Origin: Serratia inhibens
GTDB lineage: Bacteria; Pseudomonadota; Gammaproteobacteria; Enterobacterales; Enterobacteriaceae
Assembly: GCF_003591175.1 (NCBI RefSeq)
Contig: NZ_QYYG01000001.1
Coordinates: 930,001 to 994,000, forward strand
Length of the DNA: 64,000 nt
Direction of reading: 5' to 3'
In this document: one piece after another, positions 1 through 10,862 of the stretch
How positions within the stretch are numbered: position 1 is the stretch's first letter
Layout of the letters: each line of letters starts with the position of its first letter
Translations under genes and position numbers: made by a program
Notes under the pieces: generated by a model
What the model was told of the DNA's origin: nothing
Databases searched by the model: none
What the model saw: only the letters and a program-made list of their open reading frames with translations

Positions 1-1
1 G

Positions 2-709
2 CTGACGCCGAATCCGAAGGCCATGAGCACCGACGCGCACAAACGGCTGGAAGCCATCGCTTCGCTCGAAGATCTCGGCGCAGGCTTTGCGCTGGCCACC
101 CATGACCTGGAAATCCGCGGCGCGGGCGAGCTGCTGGGTGAAGACCAAAGCGGCCAGATGACCACCGTCGGCTTCTCGCTGTACATGGAACTGCTGGAGA
201 GCGCGGTCGACGCGCTGAAAAACGGGCGCGAGCCGTCGCTGGAAGATCTCACCAGCAACCAAACCGAAGTGGAGCTGCGCATGCCGGCCCTGCTGCCAGA
301 CGATTTTATTCCGGACGTGAACACCCGCCTGTCGTTCTATAAACGCATCGCCAGCGCGAAAAACGACGGTGAACTGGAAGAGCTGAAAGTGGAACTGATT
401 GACCGCTTCGGCCTGCTGCCGGATCCGGCGCGCAACCTGTTGCAAAGCGCGGCGTTGCGCCAACATGCGCAGAAACTGGGGATTAAGCGCATTGAGGGGA
501 ACGAGCGTGGCGGGTTTATCGAGTTTGGCGAGAAGAATCGGGTCGATCCGGGTTATCTGATCGGTTTGCTGCAAAGCAATCCGCAAATTTATCGCCTGGA
601 TGGGCCGACCAAGCTGAAGTTTATGCTGGACCTGACCGATCGCCAGAAACGCCTGAAGTTCACCGAGGAGCTATTGGCCGCGTTCCGCGAGCATACATTG
701 GCGATCTGA
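2..709 (+). CDS. mfd: Transcription-repair coupling factor Mfd, C-terminal part (cut by window edge)
   Basis: Mfd is the ATP-driven translocase that removes RNA polymerase stalled at DNA lesions and recruits UvrA. Only about the last 236 residues lie here. The frame is open from base 2 and an upstream start must lie outside the window. The first residues visible match the end of the RecG-like motor domain (the motif around RLEAIASLEDLGAGF and the following RGAGELLGE). After that comes the C-terminal regulatory domain that masks the UvrA-binding region. The protein is about 1148 residues in E. coli, so roughly one fifth is present. Identification rests on strong recalled similarity and is secure. 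Confidence 0.97.
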   Translation: MTPNPKAMSTDAHKRLEAIASLEDLGAGFALATHDLEIRGAGELLGEDQSGQMTTVGFSLYMELLESAVDALKNGREPSLEDLTSNQTEVELRMPALLPDDFIPDVNTRLSFYKRIASAKNDGELEELKVELIDRFGLLPDPARNLLQSAALRQHAQKLGIKRIEGNERGGFIEFGEKNRVDPGYLIGLLQSNPQIYRLDGPTKLKFMLDLTDRQKRLKFTEELLAAFREHTLAI

Positions 710-826
710 CTGTCGGCCGGCAGTAGCTATGTTGCCCGGCTGCGGTTCTAAGTTATCGCCAAGCTGTCTATCCCGTTTTTTCGGTTCGGGATACTCTGTC
801 CCGAGCCAAGATTAATGGAGGTAGCC

Positions 827-1312
827 ATGAATATTGATGATGAGTTGCGTGCGCTCAGCGAACAGGAAGCCACGCTGACCTTTAGCCATTTTGACCCGGC
901 AACCGCCTGGGAGCTGGGCACGGCGCTGAAGACCGCCGCAGAGCAACGGCGTCTGAGTATCGCCATCGAAATCCAGCTGGCCGGGCAGACGCTGTTCTAT
1001 TACGCCATGCCCGGTACCACGCCGGACATCGCCGACTGGGTGCGGCGCAAACGCAACGTGGTGAATCACTTTCACAAAAGTTCTTACGCTATCGGCCTGC
1101 GCTTGCAACAGCGGCAGGCAACGCTGGAGGAGCGTTATGGCCTTAGCGTGCGTGACTATTCGGTGCACGGCGGCGCTTTTCCCATCAATCTGGCAGGCAT
1201 AGGTTGCATCGGCACCCTGAGCATCTCCGGTTCGCCGCAGTTGGAGGACCATAATCTGCTGGTCGGCACGCTGGCGCATTTTCTCGGTTTATCCCTGCCT
1301 TCGGTGCATTAA
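827..1312 (+). CDS. UPF0303 / HbpS-GlcG-like small cytosolic protein
   Basis: A 161-residue protein resembling the UPF0303 group of the HbpS/GlcG heme-degrading-like fold. No signal peptide or membrane segment is visible. An in-frame ATG lies four codons upstream at 815, but GGAGG at 817-821 sits five bases before the ATG at 827, so 827 is the better start. The C-terminal half has the Gly-rich stretch typical of the family (VHGGAFPINL, then GCIGTLSISG). The molecular function of these proteins is not settled; a heme or small-ligand binding role is family inference. It stands alone between mfd and dauA. Confidence 0.82.
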   Translation: MNIDDELRALSEQEATLTFSHFDPATAWELGTALKTAAEQRRLSIAIEIQLAGQTLFYYAMPGTTPDIADWVRRKRNVVNHFHKSSYAIGLRLQQRQATLEERYGLSVRDYSVHGGAFPINLAGIGCIGTLSISGSPQLEDHNLLVGTLAHFLGLSLPSVH

Positions 1313-1543
1313 GCGCTAAAAGTCTCCTTATCTTTTCCCTGCCGGTCGCCTTATCCGCGGCCGGCCTGCCTTTTCCGCTTCACCCTCCCAATCAAAATAG
1401 CCTAACTCCTATTTTCTGCGTCCGTTTGATGTATATCTAGGAATCGCCGCCGCAACAGGCGTATGGTATTTATCAGCTATTCGAGACGGACCTTACCTGG
1501 CCCGCCATTCCGTTCTCTTTTATAGACTTGGTCCGTACCTTAG

Positions 1544-3232
1544 ATGAAAACGCATGAAATTACCGGCATCCGGCCGTTCAGCGCGCTGATTGACGCATGC
1601 TGGCGAGAACCCTATTCCCTGCAACGCCTGCTTAAAGACGCAATCGCCGGCGTCACCGTCGGCATTATCGCCATCCCGTTGGCGATGGCACTGGCGATCG
1701 CCAGCGGCGTGCCCCCTCAGTACGGGCTTTACACCTCGGCGGTCGCCGGGATCGTCATCGCCATCGCCGGCGGTTCACGCTACAGCGTCTCCGGCCCCAC
1801 CGCCGCCTTTGTGGTGATCCTCTACCCGGTATCGCAGCAGTTCGGCCTTTCCGGGCTGCTGATCGCTACCCTGCTTTCCGGCGTGTTTCTGGTGATTATG
1901 GGGCTGGCCCGCTTCGGCCGGCTGATTGAATATATTCCCCTGTCGGTCACGCTGGGCTTTACCTCCGGGATCGCCATCACCATCGCCACCCTGCAAGTGA
2001 AGGATTTCTTCGGCCTGCAACTGGCGACAATGCCGGAAAATTATGTCGGCAAGGTTTACGCCCTGTTGCAGGCGCTGCCGACGCTGGATATCGGCGACAC
2101 GCTGATCGGCGCGGTCACGCTGCTGATACTGGTGTTCTGGCCGAAGCTCGGCCTGCGGGTGCCCGGACATCTGCCTGCGTTACTGGCGGGGATGGCGGTC
2201 ATGGGTATTCTGGCGCTGTTTGATCATCAGGTGGCGACCATCGGCTCCCGCTTCAGTTACCTGCTGGCCGATGGTAGCCGTGGGCACGGCATCCCGCCGA
2301 TCTTGCCGCAACTGATGCTGCCCTGGGATTTGCCGGCCGCCGGCGGCAAACCGATGCCGCTGAGCTGGCAGACCCTCTCCGCCCTGCTGCCGGCGGCGTT
2401 TTCCATGGCGATGCTGGGCGCGATTGAATCGCTGCTGTGCGCGGTGGTGCTGGACGGCATGACCGGCAAAAAACACAACTCCAACACCGAACTTATCGGC
2501 CAGGGCGCGGGTAACCTCATTGCGCCGTTTTTTGGCGGCATTACCGCCACCGCAGCCATCGCTCGTTCGGCGGCCAACGTGCGCGCAGGTGCTACCTCGC
2601 CGGTAGCGGCGATTATCCATGCGTTGCTGGTGCTGCTGGCGTTGCTGGTACTGGCGCCCTGGCTGTCCTGGCTACCGCTGTCGGCGATGGCGGCGCTGTT
2701 GCTGATGGTGGCCTGGAACATGAGCGAAGCGCACAAGGTCATTTATCTGCTGCGCAGGGCACCAAAGGACGACATCCTGGTGATGTTGCTATGCCTGTCG
2801 CTGACGGTGCTGTTCGATATGGTGATCGCCATTACCGTGGGCATAGTGCTGGCCTCGCTGCTGTTTATGCGACGTATTGCGCGCATGACCCGGCTGAGCG
2901 AATTGAGTGCCGAAAACGGCCGCCTGGTGCTGAGAGTGAATGGCCCGCTGTTCTTCGCCGCCGCCGAACGCATCTTTAATGAATTGCTGGCACGCAGTGA
3001 AAACTATAACGTGATTGTGCTGCAATGGGACGCGGTGCCGGTGCTGGACGCAGGTGGTTTAACCGCCCTGCAGCGTTTTATCGAGGCCCTGCCCGCAGGC
3101 AAGCAGTTGGCGATCACCGATATTCCGTTCCAGCCGTTGAAAACGCTGGCGCGGGCGCGGGTACAGCCGATCGAGGGAAAACTGCATTTCTACTCGACGT
3201 TGCCGGAAGCGCTGGCGGCGCTGGGCGAGTAA
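1544..3232 (+). CDS. dauA: SulP-family C4-dicarboxylate transporter DauA
   Basis: 562 residues, matching E. coli DauA (YchM) nearly end to end. DauA is an inner-membrane SLC26/SulP transporter for succinate, fumarate and aspartate under aerobic, acidic conditions. The N-terminal ~430 residues are a series of hydrophobic helices (for example [17 protein letters not shown] near residue 40 and [20 protein letters not shown]). The last ~110 residues form a cytoplasmic STAS domain with the LDAGGL motif. In E. coli it also lies near prs, though the local arrangement differs here. A bidirectional terminator separates it from convergent kdsA. Confidence 0.95.
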   Translation: MKTHEITGIRPFSALIDACWREPYSLQRLLKDAIAGVTVGIIAIPLAMALAIASGVPPQYGLYTSAVAGIVIAIAGGSRYSVSGPTAAFVVILYPVSQQFGLSGLLIATLLSGVFLVIMGLARFGRLIEYIPLSVTLGFTSGIAITIATLQVKDFFGLQLATMPENYVGKVYALLQALPTLDIGDTLIGAVTLLILVFWPKLGLRVPGHLPALLAGMAVMGILALFDHQVATIGSRFSYLLADGSRGHGIPPILPQLMLPWDLPAAGGKPMPLSWQTLSALLPAAFSMAMLGAIESLLCAVVLDGMTGKKHNSNTELIGQGAGNLIAPFFGGITATAAIARSAANVRAGATSPVAAIIHALLVLLALLVLAPWLSWLPLSAMAALLLMVAWNMSEAHKVIYLLRRAPKDDILVMLLCLSLTVLFDMVIAITVGIVLASLLFMRRIARMTRLSELSAENGRLVLRVNGPLFFAAAERIFNELLARSENYNVIVLQWDAVPVLDAGGLTALQRFIEALPAGKQLAITDIPFQPLKTLARARVQPIEGKLHFYSTLPEALAALGE

Positions 3233-3238
3233 AAACGC

Positions 3239-3262
3239 AAAAGCCCGACGAATCGGGCTTTT
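3239..3262. terminator. Bidirectional terminator between dauA and kdsA
   Basis: Perfect 10-base stem AAAAGCCCGA / TCGGGCTTTT with a four-base loop, lying just after the dauA stop and before the kdsA stop. The A-rich and T-rich arms allow termination in both directions. Confidence 0.85.
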
Positions 3263-3280
3263 CTGGACGAGGAAACCGGC

Positions 3281-4201
<921 letters not shown>

Positions 4202-4210
4202 TTAAATGAA

Positions 4211-5020
4211 TTAATGCAGCGTAACCTGTTTAGGTTCAATCGAGTGGATCTGTACTTTGATCACTTCGCTGATGGGATCTTCAGGACACTGTTCGACAAA
4301 ATAGTTGAGATCGGAAATAGCGATATGGTTACATTCCAGCTGGGCGTAAATCAGCCCGCGGTCGCGGATCTCGTAAGGATCTTCCGGATCGAAGCACAGC
4401 ACCGTTTCGCTGGCACGCAGGGCCATTTCCATCTGTTTTTCTTCCATCAAGGCGGCTTTCAGCGTATCCAGCATTTTACGCACCACCATGATGTTTTCCG
4501 ATTCATCGAGATCGTCGTCTTCCAGTTCGGCGCCCAGACCCAGGTTGCCCTTGATCCACACTTCCAACTGATGTTCGTTCAGCGTTTCGCCATTTAGCGG
4601 GTTGATCAGCCACATTTCTTCATCCAGCCAGTCCGCGCGCAGGATCAGTTGAGTGGGGAAAATCACCGGCAACAGCGGTAAATCGAGATGATGGGCGATA
4701 TGCAGGAAAATGGTGCCGAGCGAGACTGGCGTACCCTGGCGCCCTTCCAGCACCTTGTCGAGCCAGATAGCGTCGGACAGCCGATACACGCCACCGGCGC
4801 CGCCAAAACCCCAGGTTTTGAAGAACAGTTCAATGAGTGCATCCAGTTGCTGCTCCTGGTTGAGATCCTGCGGCATGGCCGCACGCGCATCGTCGACCAG
4901 CTGTTGCAGCTTGCGTTCGACTTCGGCGACGGGAAAATCACGCCGCACCGACTGCGATACCAGGATTACGCCCTCGCTCAGCAGCGAGGTGTTAAATTCA
5001 AAATCAGCAATGCTACTCAT
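4211..5020 (-). CDS. sirB1: SirB1 family transglutaminase-like / TPR protein
   Basis: 269 residues. SirB1 proteins combine a transglutaminase-like N-terminal region with C-terminal tetratricopeptide-like helices; the biochemical role is not established. The N-terminal half carries the family segment GFGGAGGVYRLSDAIWLDKV near residue 90-110. The C-terminal end (residues ~200-260) looks TPR-like and includes ALRASETVLCFDPEDPYEIRD. The start overlaps the sirB2 stop by 4 bases (ATGA), indicating translational coupling. Its place between sirB2 and kdsA is conserved in enterobacteria. Confidence 0.93.
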   Translation of the reverse strand: MSSIADFEFNTSLLSEGVILVSQSVRRDFPVAEVERKLQQLVDDARAAMPQDLNQEQQLDALIELFFKTWGFGGAGGVYRLSDAIWLDKVLEGRQGTPVSLGTIFLHIAHHLDLPLLPVIFPTQLILRADWLDEEMWLINPLNGETLNEHQLEVWIKGNLGLGAELEDDDLDESENIMVVRKMLDTLKAALMEEKQMEMALRASETVLCFDPEDPYEIRDRGLIYAQLECNHIAISDLNYFVEQCPEDPISEVIKVQIHSIEPKQVTLH

Positions 5021-5415
5021 AAGTATCCCATCAGAAAGGGTAATTTCGTCGTGGCAAGTTTAATTATCAGGTACAGACAGCCCAGTGCCAGCACAAACGC
5101 CAAGGTGCGCAGGTTCTGGCTTTTGGTCTTCTTGCCCAATGCGACGTAACCAAGCAGGATATAGATAATAACGCCAAACAGCTTCTCGGTCAGCCACGAG
5201 TCCATGCCCAGCAGCGGATAAAGCCTGAACATCACCACCAGTGCAATACCGCTGGCGAACAACACCGTATCATTAACGTGCGGCGCTATCTTCACCCAGC
5301 GCTTGTTCAGCATGGCCGAATTGCGCCACTTCCAAAAGAAACGCAATACAAACAAGGCAATACTGAGGGCGACCGTCAACAAATGCAGATTTTTTAACGC
5401 CGTGTAGACTGCCAT
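5017..5415 (-). CDS. sirB2: SirB2 family inner-membrane protein
   Basis: 132 residues with four predicted membrane helices (around NLHLLTVALSIALFVLRFFW, VLFASGIALVVMF, LFGVIIYILLGYVALG and TLAFVLALGCLYLIIKLA). Function is unknown; the name comes from an early screen for Salmonella invasion regulators. The stop overlaps the sirB1 start and the gene lies 47 bases after prmC, inside the hemA operon. Confidence 0.92.
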   Translation of the reverse strand: MAVYTALKNLHLLTVALSIALFVLRFFWKWRNSAMLNKRWVKIAPHVNDTVLFASGIALVVMFRLYPLLGMDSWLTEKLFGVIIYILLGYVALGKKTKSQNLRTLAFVLALGCLYLIIKLATTKLPFLMGYL

Positions 5416-5462
5416 ATCGCTTCCTTTTATTCGCTGTGTGCTTAGTTATTGTTGGTTTTCGG

Positions 5463-6296
5463 TTACTGCGGCCATTGGCCAAACGTCACGCGATCGTTAT
5501 CGCCGTAATCACGACGGGTAGCGACCGAAATAAAACCTGCGGCCTGCAGCAGCGCGCGTACGCTTTCCCCCTGCTGCCAGCCATGTTCAAGCAACAGCCA
5601 ACCCTGGGGCTGCAGATAATGCGGTGCCTGCTGCACGATGGCGGCCAAATCCGCCAGCCCATGCCCTGGCGCCACCAGCGCGCTGCTCGGCTCGAAACGC
5701 ACGTCACCCTGCGCCAGATGCGGGTCAGCGGCGTCGATATAGGGTGGGTTACTGGCGATCAGGGCGAAAGTTTGACCGGCCAGCGGTTCGAACCAACTGC
5801 CCTGCAAGAACTGCGCGTTACCGATCGCCAGCTTTTGCGCGTTATGCTGCGCCAGCGCCACCGCTTCCGGCTGCAAATCGACGCCGGTCACTGCGCAATC
5901 CGGGCGTTCGCTGGCCAGCGCCAACGCAATGGCACCGGTGCCGGTGCCCAGATCGAGGATAGCGCAGGGAGAAGGCGGCAAGCGTTCCAGCGCCAGTTCC
6001 ACCAGGCATTCGGTGTCAGGGCGCGGGATCAGGGTTGCAGGTGATACCGACAACGGCAGCGACCAAAACTCGCGCTCGCCGATCAAATAAGCCACAGGTT
6101 CGCCACGTTCACGGCGCGCCAGCAGCCTTTCCAACTGCTCTTGTTCCTGCGGCGTCAACAGGGTTTCGCCAAACGCCATCAGGAAGGTCCTGGCTCTGCC
6201 GGTCACGAAGCCCAGCAGGATCTCGGCATCACGTCGGGCGCTTTCGCTCTGCGTCAGCCGCGCACTTGCCGCCTTCAGCCAGAATTGATAATCCAT
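5463..6296 (-). CDS. prmC: Release factor glutamine methyltransferase PrmC
   Basis: 277 residues. PrmC uses S-adenosylmethionine to methylate the glutamine of the GGQ motif in release factors PrfA and PrfB. The SAM-binding glycine-rich loop ILDLGTGTGAIALALA and the substrate-binding NPPY motif (in IASNPPYI) are both visible. The start overlaps the last base of prfA, so enzyme and substrate are co-translated, the conserved enterobacterial arrangement. Confidence 0.97.
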   Translation of the reverse strand: MDYQFWLKAASARLTQSESARRDAEILLGFVTGRARTFLMAFGETLLTPQEQEQLERLLARRERGEPVAYLIGEREFWSLPLSVSPATLIPRPDTECLVELALERLPPSPCAILDLGTGTGAIALALASERPDCAVTGVDLQPEAVALAQHNAQKLAIGNAQFLQGSWFEPLAGQTFALIASNPPYIDAADPHLAQGDVRFEPSSALVAPGHGLADLAAIVQQAPHYLQPQGWLLLEHGWQQGESVRALLQAAGFISVATRRDYGDNDRVTFGQWPQ

Positions 6297-7381
6297 TACT
6301 CAAGCTCTGCGGACAGCGCTGCGAGCTGATCGGCCTGGTATTCCTGCACTATCGGCTGAATCAGCATGTCCAGCTTGCCTTCCATCACCTCATCCAGACG
6401 GTAAATCGTCAGGTTGATGCGGTGATCGGTCACCCTTCCCTGCGGGAAGTTGTAGGTGCGGTTGCGATCGGAACGATCGCCGCTGCCCAACAGGTTGCGG
6501 CGGGTTGACGCCTCTTCCTGCTGGCGCTTGGCCATTTCGGCGGCGCGGATGCGCGCGCCCAGCACCGACATCGCCTTGGCTTTATTCTTGTGCTGCGAAC
6601 GCTCGTCCTGGCACTCCACCACGATGCCGGTCGGCAAGTGGGTGATACGGATCGCCGAGTCGGTGGTGTTGACGTGCTGGCCGCCGGCACCGGAGGAGCG
6701 GAAGGTGTCGATTTTCAAATCGCCCGCATTGATCTCCGGCAATTCGGCCTCCGGCACTTCCGGCATCACCGCCACGGTGCAGGCGGAGGTATGAATACGC
6801 CCCTGCGACTCGGTTTCGGGTACGCGCTGCACGCGGTGGCCGCCGGATTCAAATTTCAGTTGGCCGTAGACGCCGTCGCCGGAGACCTTGGCAATCACTT
6901 CTTTATAACCGCCGTGTTCGCCTTCGTTGGCACTCATGATCTCGACGCGCCAGCGGCGCGTTTCGGCATAGCGGCTGTACATGCGGAACAGATCGCCGGC
7001 GAAGATCGCCGCTTCGTCACCGCCGGTACCGGCGCGCACTTCCAGGAAGATACCGCGTTCGTCATCCGGATCTTTCGGCAGCAGCAACAGTTGCAGCTGC
7101 TGTTCAAGTTCTTCTGTCGCCGCCTTGGCCTGTTTCATCTCTTCCTGCGCCATCTCGCGCATTTCCGGATCGTCCAGCATCATTTCTGCGGTAGCCAAAT
7201 CCTCTTGCACTTGGCGCCATTCCAGGAAACAACGGCTGACGTCGGTCAGTTGCGAATATTCGCGCGACAGGGCGCGGAACCGATCCTGCTCGGCAATAAC
7301 GCCGGCATCGCCGAGCAGCGCCTGCACTTCTTCATGGCGCTCTTGTAACGCTTCCAGTTTGGCAACAATAGAAGGCTTCAT
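6296..7381 (-). CDS. prfA: Peptide chain release factor 1
   Basis: 361 residues. RF1 reads UAA and UAG stop codons and triggers peptidyl-tRNA hydrolysis on the ribosome. The catalytic GGQ lies in [12 protein letters not shown]. The codon-recognition PxT tripeptide is PET in [14 protein letters not shown], where E. coli has PAT as I recall it. The gene is 31 bases downstream of hemA and abuts prmC. Confidence 0.97.
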   Translation of the reverse strand: MKPSIVAKLEALQERHEEVQALLGDAGVIAEQDRFRALSREYSQLTDVSRCFLEWRQVQEDLATAEMMLDDPEMREMAQEEMKQAKAATEELEQQLQLLLLPKDPDDERGIFLEVRAGTGGDEAAIFAGDLFRMYSRYAETRRWRVEIMSANEGEHGGYKEVIAKVSGDGVYGQLKFESGGHRVQRVPETESQGRIHTSACTVAVMPEVPEAELPEINAGDLKIDTFRSSGAGGQHVNTTDSAIRITHLPTGIVVECQDERSQHKNKAKAMSVLGARIRAAEMAKRQQEEASTRRNLLGSGDRSDRNRTYNFPQGRVTDHRINLTIYRLDEVMEGKLDMLIQPIVQEYQADQLAALSAELE

Positions 7382-7412
7382 GCGTGGTATTAAACCCTGT
7401 TAAAAGAGAAAA

Positions 7413-8675
7413 CTAATGCTGATCCAGCCCGAGGCTGTCGCGTAATAACTGCAACCGCTCCACGTCGCCATCGCCGGCGGCCTGCTGGAGGGATTTGGTA
7501 GGGGCATGAATAAGGCGGTTGGTCAGCCGGTGGGCCAGTTCGTGGATAACCTGTTCCACGTCAGCGCCTTGCGCGATGGCGGCCAGCGCTTTGGCTTCCA
7601 TTTCGGCACGGATCTGGTCGGCTTGCGAGCGGTAGTCGCGGATGGTTTCCACTGCGCCCTGCGAGCGCAACCAGGCCATAAAGTTGGTGCTTTCCTGCTG
7701 AACGATCGATTCCGCCTGCACCGCCGCGGCTTTGCGCTGCGCCAGGTTGTTTTGAATGATGGCCTGCAGATCGTCCACGCTGTACAAATAGGCATTCGCC
7801 AGCTTACCCACTTCCGGCTCGATATCGCGTGGCACGGCGATATCCACCAGCAGCATCGGCTGGTTGCGGCGCGCTTTCAGCGCACGCTCCACCATCCCTT
7901 TACCGATGATCGGCAGCGGGCTGGCGGTAGAACTGATGATGATGTCGGCGTCCGCCAGACGTTCGTCGATTTCCGGCAAGGTGATCACTTCCGCGCCGAC
8001 TTCGTCTGCCAGCAACTGAGCGCGTTCGCGGGTTCGGTTGGCGATAATCATATGCCGCACTTTATGCTCGCGCAGGTGACGCGCCACCAGTTCAATGGTT
8101 TCACCGGCGCCGACCAGCAGTACGTTCAGATCGGCCAGCGACTCGAAGATTTGGCGCGCCAGGGTACAGGCGGCGAAGGCCACGGAGACTGCGCTGGCGC
8201 CGATTTCAGTTTCGGTGCGCACGCGTTTGGCGACGGAGAAGGATTTTTGGAACAGGCGTTCAAGCTCGCCGGAGAGCGACTGGCCGCGCTGCGACTCGGC
8301 GAAAGCTTTTTTCACCTGCCCGAGGATTTGCGGCTCGCCCAGCACCAGCGAATCCAACCCGCTGGCCACGCGCATCAGGTGGCTGACGGCGTCGTTGCCG
8401 TGGTGCCAGTACAGGCTTTTATTCACTTCTTCCGGGCGCAGGTGATGATATTCACACAGCCAGGCTACCAGCTGTTCGTGAAGATGTTCCTGTTGCTCCA
8501 CGCTGAGATAAAGCTCGGTGCGGTTACAAGTAGACAACACCACACCGCCCTGCACCAACGGTTGTTGGAGCAAGCTGGTCAGCGCCTGATCGATAGACTC
8601 TGGGGAGAAGGTCACCCTTTCACGCAGAGAAACCGGAGCGGTTTTGTGATTTATACCTAACGCCAGCAGGGTCAT
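7413..8675 (-). CDS. hemA: Glutamyl-tRNA reductase
   Basis: 420 residues. HemA reduces glutamyl-tRNA(Glu) to glutamate-1-semialdehyde with NADPH, the first committed step of C5-pathway tetrapyrrole synthesis. The catalytic cysteine lies in STCNRTELY near residue 50. The NADPH-binding loop follows as [16 protein letters not shown]. The N-terminal [14 protein letters not shown] is the region whose stability is heme-regulated in Salmonella. It heads the operon; lolB lies further away and transcribes in the opposite direction. Confidence 0.97.
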   Translation of the reverse strand: MTLLALGINHKTAPVSLRERVTFSPESIDQALTSLLQQPLVQGGVVLSTCNRTELYLSVEQQEHLHEQLVAWLCEYHHLRPEEVNKSLYWHHGNDAVSHLMRVASGLDSLVLGEPQILGQVKKAFAESQRGQSLSGELERLFQKSFSVAKRVRTETEIGASAVSVAFAACTLARQIFESLADLNVLLVGAGETIELVARHLREHKVRHMIIANRTRERAQLLADEVGAEVITLPEIDERLADADIIISSTASPLPIIGKGMVERALKARRNQPMLLVDIAVPRDIEPEVGKLANAYLYSVDDLQAIIQNNLAQRKAAAVQAESIVQQESTNFMAWLRSQGAVETIRDYRSQADQIRAEMEAKALAAIAQGADVEQVIHELAHRLTNRLIHAPTKSLQQAAGDGDVERLQLLRDSLGLDQH

Positions 8676-9004
8676 TGCTTCGAGTAATACTTCTGTTGGT
8701 ACGGGTTCTCGTTGAACGGCATTCTACTTGATGCGCGAGATCAATAAAAGTAACAACCGCATCTTACGTTCAATCACTGATATAGCCGAAACCAATCAAT
8801 GAATAATAATAAATTCAAAAAGTTAAATTATATCCAGATCAATAAGCACACTAAATTTTAGTTTGAAACGCGACGATCCGCACAGTATTCATCAATAAGT
8901 TATCCTGATTGAACGCTTATGGTCGCCCAAATAGTAAACAGGACTCTCTTCAGCGCCGGTTAGGGTGCCAGCATGCTGCGCCGGCACCTTTAGGCTATTG
9001 CGGT
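8676..9004. other. Intergenic region upstream of hemA
   Basis: 329 bases between the hemA start and the stop of the AA10 gene, both on the minus strand. It should hold the hemA promoter and 5' leader; an AT-rich stretch at about 8750-8870 is compatible, but I cannot assign a promoter. A hairpin at 8964-8991 (GGTGCC ... GGCACC followed by TTT) may terminate the AA10 gene. No coding potential was seen. Confidence 0.4.
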
Positions 9005-9757
9005 TTATTTAGCTGCGGATAACCCGTTGAACCTTACGTCGCTACAGCTGAAAAAGGTTTCTCTCGCCGGGTCCTCCCGCTCCCACTGCACATACAACAG
9101 CGTTTGCTTCCCGTCGGCGCGATCGGCCGGGATTTTGACGTCAATCTGGTAGACGCCGGCATATTTGACATGGTCGCCTTTGGTCGGCGGCGGAACTATC
9201 ACTTTAGTCACCTCAAGCTGTGTCAGATCGCTCCATTTCAACGTATCCGTGGCGGCATTGAAACTCGGCTTGGCAAGCGACACCGTCCACTTACTCGGCT
9301 CATGCACCTGGGTGGCGTCGAAGTGGAGCGTAGCCTGGCCGTCTTTTACCGCGACGCTGCTCACCTGCCAGTCGGCATGCGGCTGGTCGATGCCTTCAAA
9401 CCTGGCGATACCCGCCGAGCAAAGCTGGCCATCGGGGACCTTTTCTGACGGATGCTGAGTACCTGCCAGGTTTTGCGAGTAAGCAGGCCATTCGGTAAAC
9501 ATCTGGCGGCGCTCCCAAATAGGAATGGTCTCCGCTTTGTACAAAAAGGCATTTCTGCAGGCCGCATTAGGAATGTTCGAGCCATCATCCGGGTGGTTGT
9601 AGCCGCCGTCCTGTTCACAAATAACCTGACGCGCCTTGGGAACCAAGGTAGCGCCATGCTTTGGCCCGATAGCTTTCGGTTCGGTATTATCGGCGGCATG
9701 CGCCGGCATCGTTAACGCAAACAGCATTCCTGCCAACAGAGAAAAACGCTTTTTCAT
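9005..9757 (-). CDS. Secreted AA10 (LPMO / chitin-binding-type) protein with internal first histidine
   Basis: 250 residues. An ATG at 9757 preceded by TAAGGT gives a clean Sec signal peptide (MKKRFSLLAGMLFALTMPAHA), so I prefer it to the frame extension to 9847. The protein resembles LPMO_10 copper monooxygenases that cleave chitin or cellulose. It has HGATLVPKARQVIC (H34), a second histidine in ATQVHEPSKW (H152), and the C-terminal strand with a phenylalanine at the axial copper site in ETFFSCSDVRF. In normal AA10 enzymes the first histidine is the mature N-terminus; here predicted cleavage after A21 leaves 12 residues ahead of H34. Four cysteines (47, 67, 113, 238) could form two disulfides. 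It is monocistronic. Confidence 0.72.
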   Translation of the reverse strand: MKKRFSLLAGMLFALTMPAHAADNTEPKAIGPKHGATLVPKARQVICEQDGGYNHPDDGSNIPNAACRNAFLYKAETIPIWERRQMFTEWPAYSQNLAGTQHPSEKVPDGQLCSAGIARFEGIDQPHADWQVSSVAVKDGQATLHFDATQVHEPSKWTVSLAKPSFNAATDTLKWSDLTQLEVTKVIVPPPTKGDHVKYAGVYQIDVKIPADRADGKQTLLYVQWEREDPARETFFSCSDVRFNGLSAAK

Positions 9758-10238
9758 ACGAAATACCTTATTTATGTATAGGGGTTGAGATGCCCGCATC
9801 GCCTGTGTGGCGCAGATGATGCGCAGCAGGATAGCCCTGCTATCCATTTGGCTTTACCAGCATAGACATCTCCCCAGCAATTTACATAAATAAATTTAAT
9901 CAATTAAAACCAAATGTCGCATGAATCACGCATAACAACGCGAAAACAATTCAATAAGCATTAATTTAATTGCTAATACATGCTGTATTGGCACAACGCC
10001 GACGTGGGCTACAGCCGAAGATATTCTCACGGCCGGCGCAGCACGTCCGGGCGATTGTGTTAATCTTATGGCAACCCAAAGTTCAGCCGTCAGCCGTTAA
10101 AGCATCTGTTATCACGTCAAAAAGACGGTGATATTCAGAACGGGGTGTGTTGACGCTATCGCGTTCCCCCGCTAGCGTGAACGCTGAAAAAAGATTTCGC
10201 TGTGCATGCCCGCAAGGACAAAAGGACAAGAGAAAGTT
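9758..10238. other. Divergent intergenic region between AA10 gene and lolB
   Basis: About 480 bases separate the two divergent genes. Both must have promoters here. The first half is AT-rich around 9875-9990. I see no hairpin terminator, repeat or convincing reading frame. Confidence 0.35.
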
Positions 10239-10862
10239 ATGCCAATCCGCAAAGTCAGTTTGCTACGTCTGATCCCGCTGGCCAGCCTGGTGCTGGCCGC
10301 CTGTACCACCACCAAGCCAAGCGGCCCGGCTACCAGCCCAACCTCACCGCAGTGGCGTGCCCACGAGCAAGCGGTGCAACAGCTCGGGCAATATCAAACC
10401 CGTGGCTCTTTCGCCTATCTGTCGGACCAGAAAAAAGTTTACGCGCGCTTCTTCTGGCAGCAATTTTCGCCGGAACGCTACCGCCTGCTGCTGACCAACC
10501 CGCTTGGCAGCACCGAGCTTGACCTGAACGTGCAGCAGAACGTGGTGCAGTTGACGGACAACCAGGGCAAACGCTATGTCAGCGACAACGCCGAAGAAAT
10601 GATCCGCAAACTGACCGGCATGGCGATCCCGCTGGATAACCTGCGCCAGTGGATGCTCGGCCTGCCGGGCGAAGCCAATGATTTCACGCTGGATGACCAG
10701 TACCGCCTGAGCAAGCTGACTTATCAGCAAGGCGGCCAGACCTGGACCGTGGATTATCAGGACTACAACAGCGACCTCAAGCCGCAGTTGCCGAGCCGCC
10801 TGGAACTGAAACAGGGCGATCAACGCATCAAACTGAAAATGGATAACTGGACCCTCAAATGA
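10239..10862 (+). CDS. lolB: Outer-membrane lipoprotein receptor LolB
   Basis: 207 residues from the ATG at 10239, preceded by AAGAGAAAG. LolB accepts lipoproteins from the periplasmic carrier LolA and inserts them into the outer membrane, and is itself a lipoprotein. The lipobox is LVLAAC near residue 20. The body matches the family: a single beta-barrel-like domain with the [20 protein letters not shown] segment. An upstream in-frame ATG at 10206 would place a charged 11-residue extension before the signal peptide and is unlikely. It overlaps ispE by 4 bases (ATGA). Confidence 0.95.
   Translation: MPIRKVSLLRLIPLASLVLAACTTTKPSGPATSPTSPQWRAHEQAVQQLGQYQTRGSFAYLSDQKKVYARFFWQQFSPERYRLLLTNPLGSTELDLNVQQNVVQLTDNQGKRYVSDNAEEMIRKLTGMAIPLDNLRQWMLGLPGEANDFTLDDQYRLSKLTYQQGGQTWTVDYQDYNSDLKPQLPSRLELKQGDQRIKLKMDNWTLK

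Noticed and set aside
812-1279. Long minus-strand frame opposite the UPF0303 gene
   Set aside because: Antisense shadow with His/Gln-rich composition caused by reading a high-GC gene backwards; no ribosome site.
7506-8660. 384-codon plus-strand frame opposite hemA
   Set aside because: Antisense to hemA, no homology, no ribosome site.
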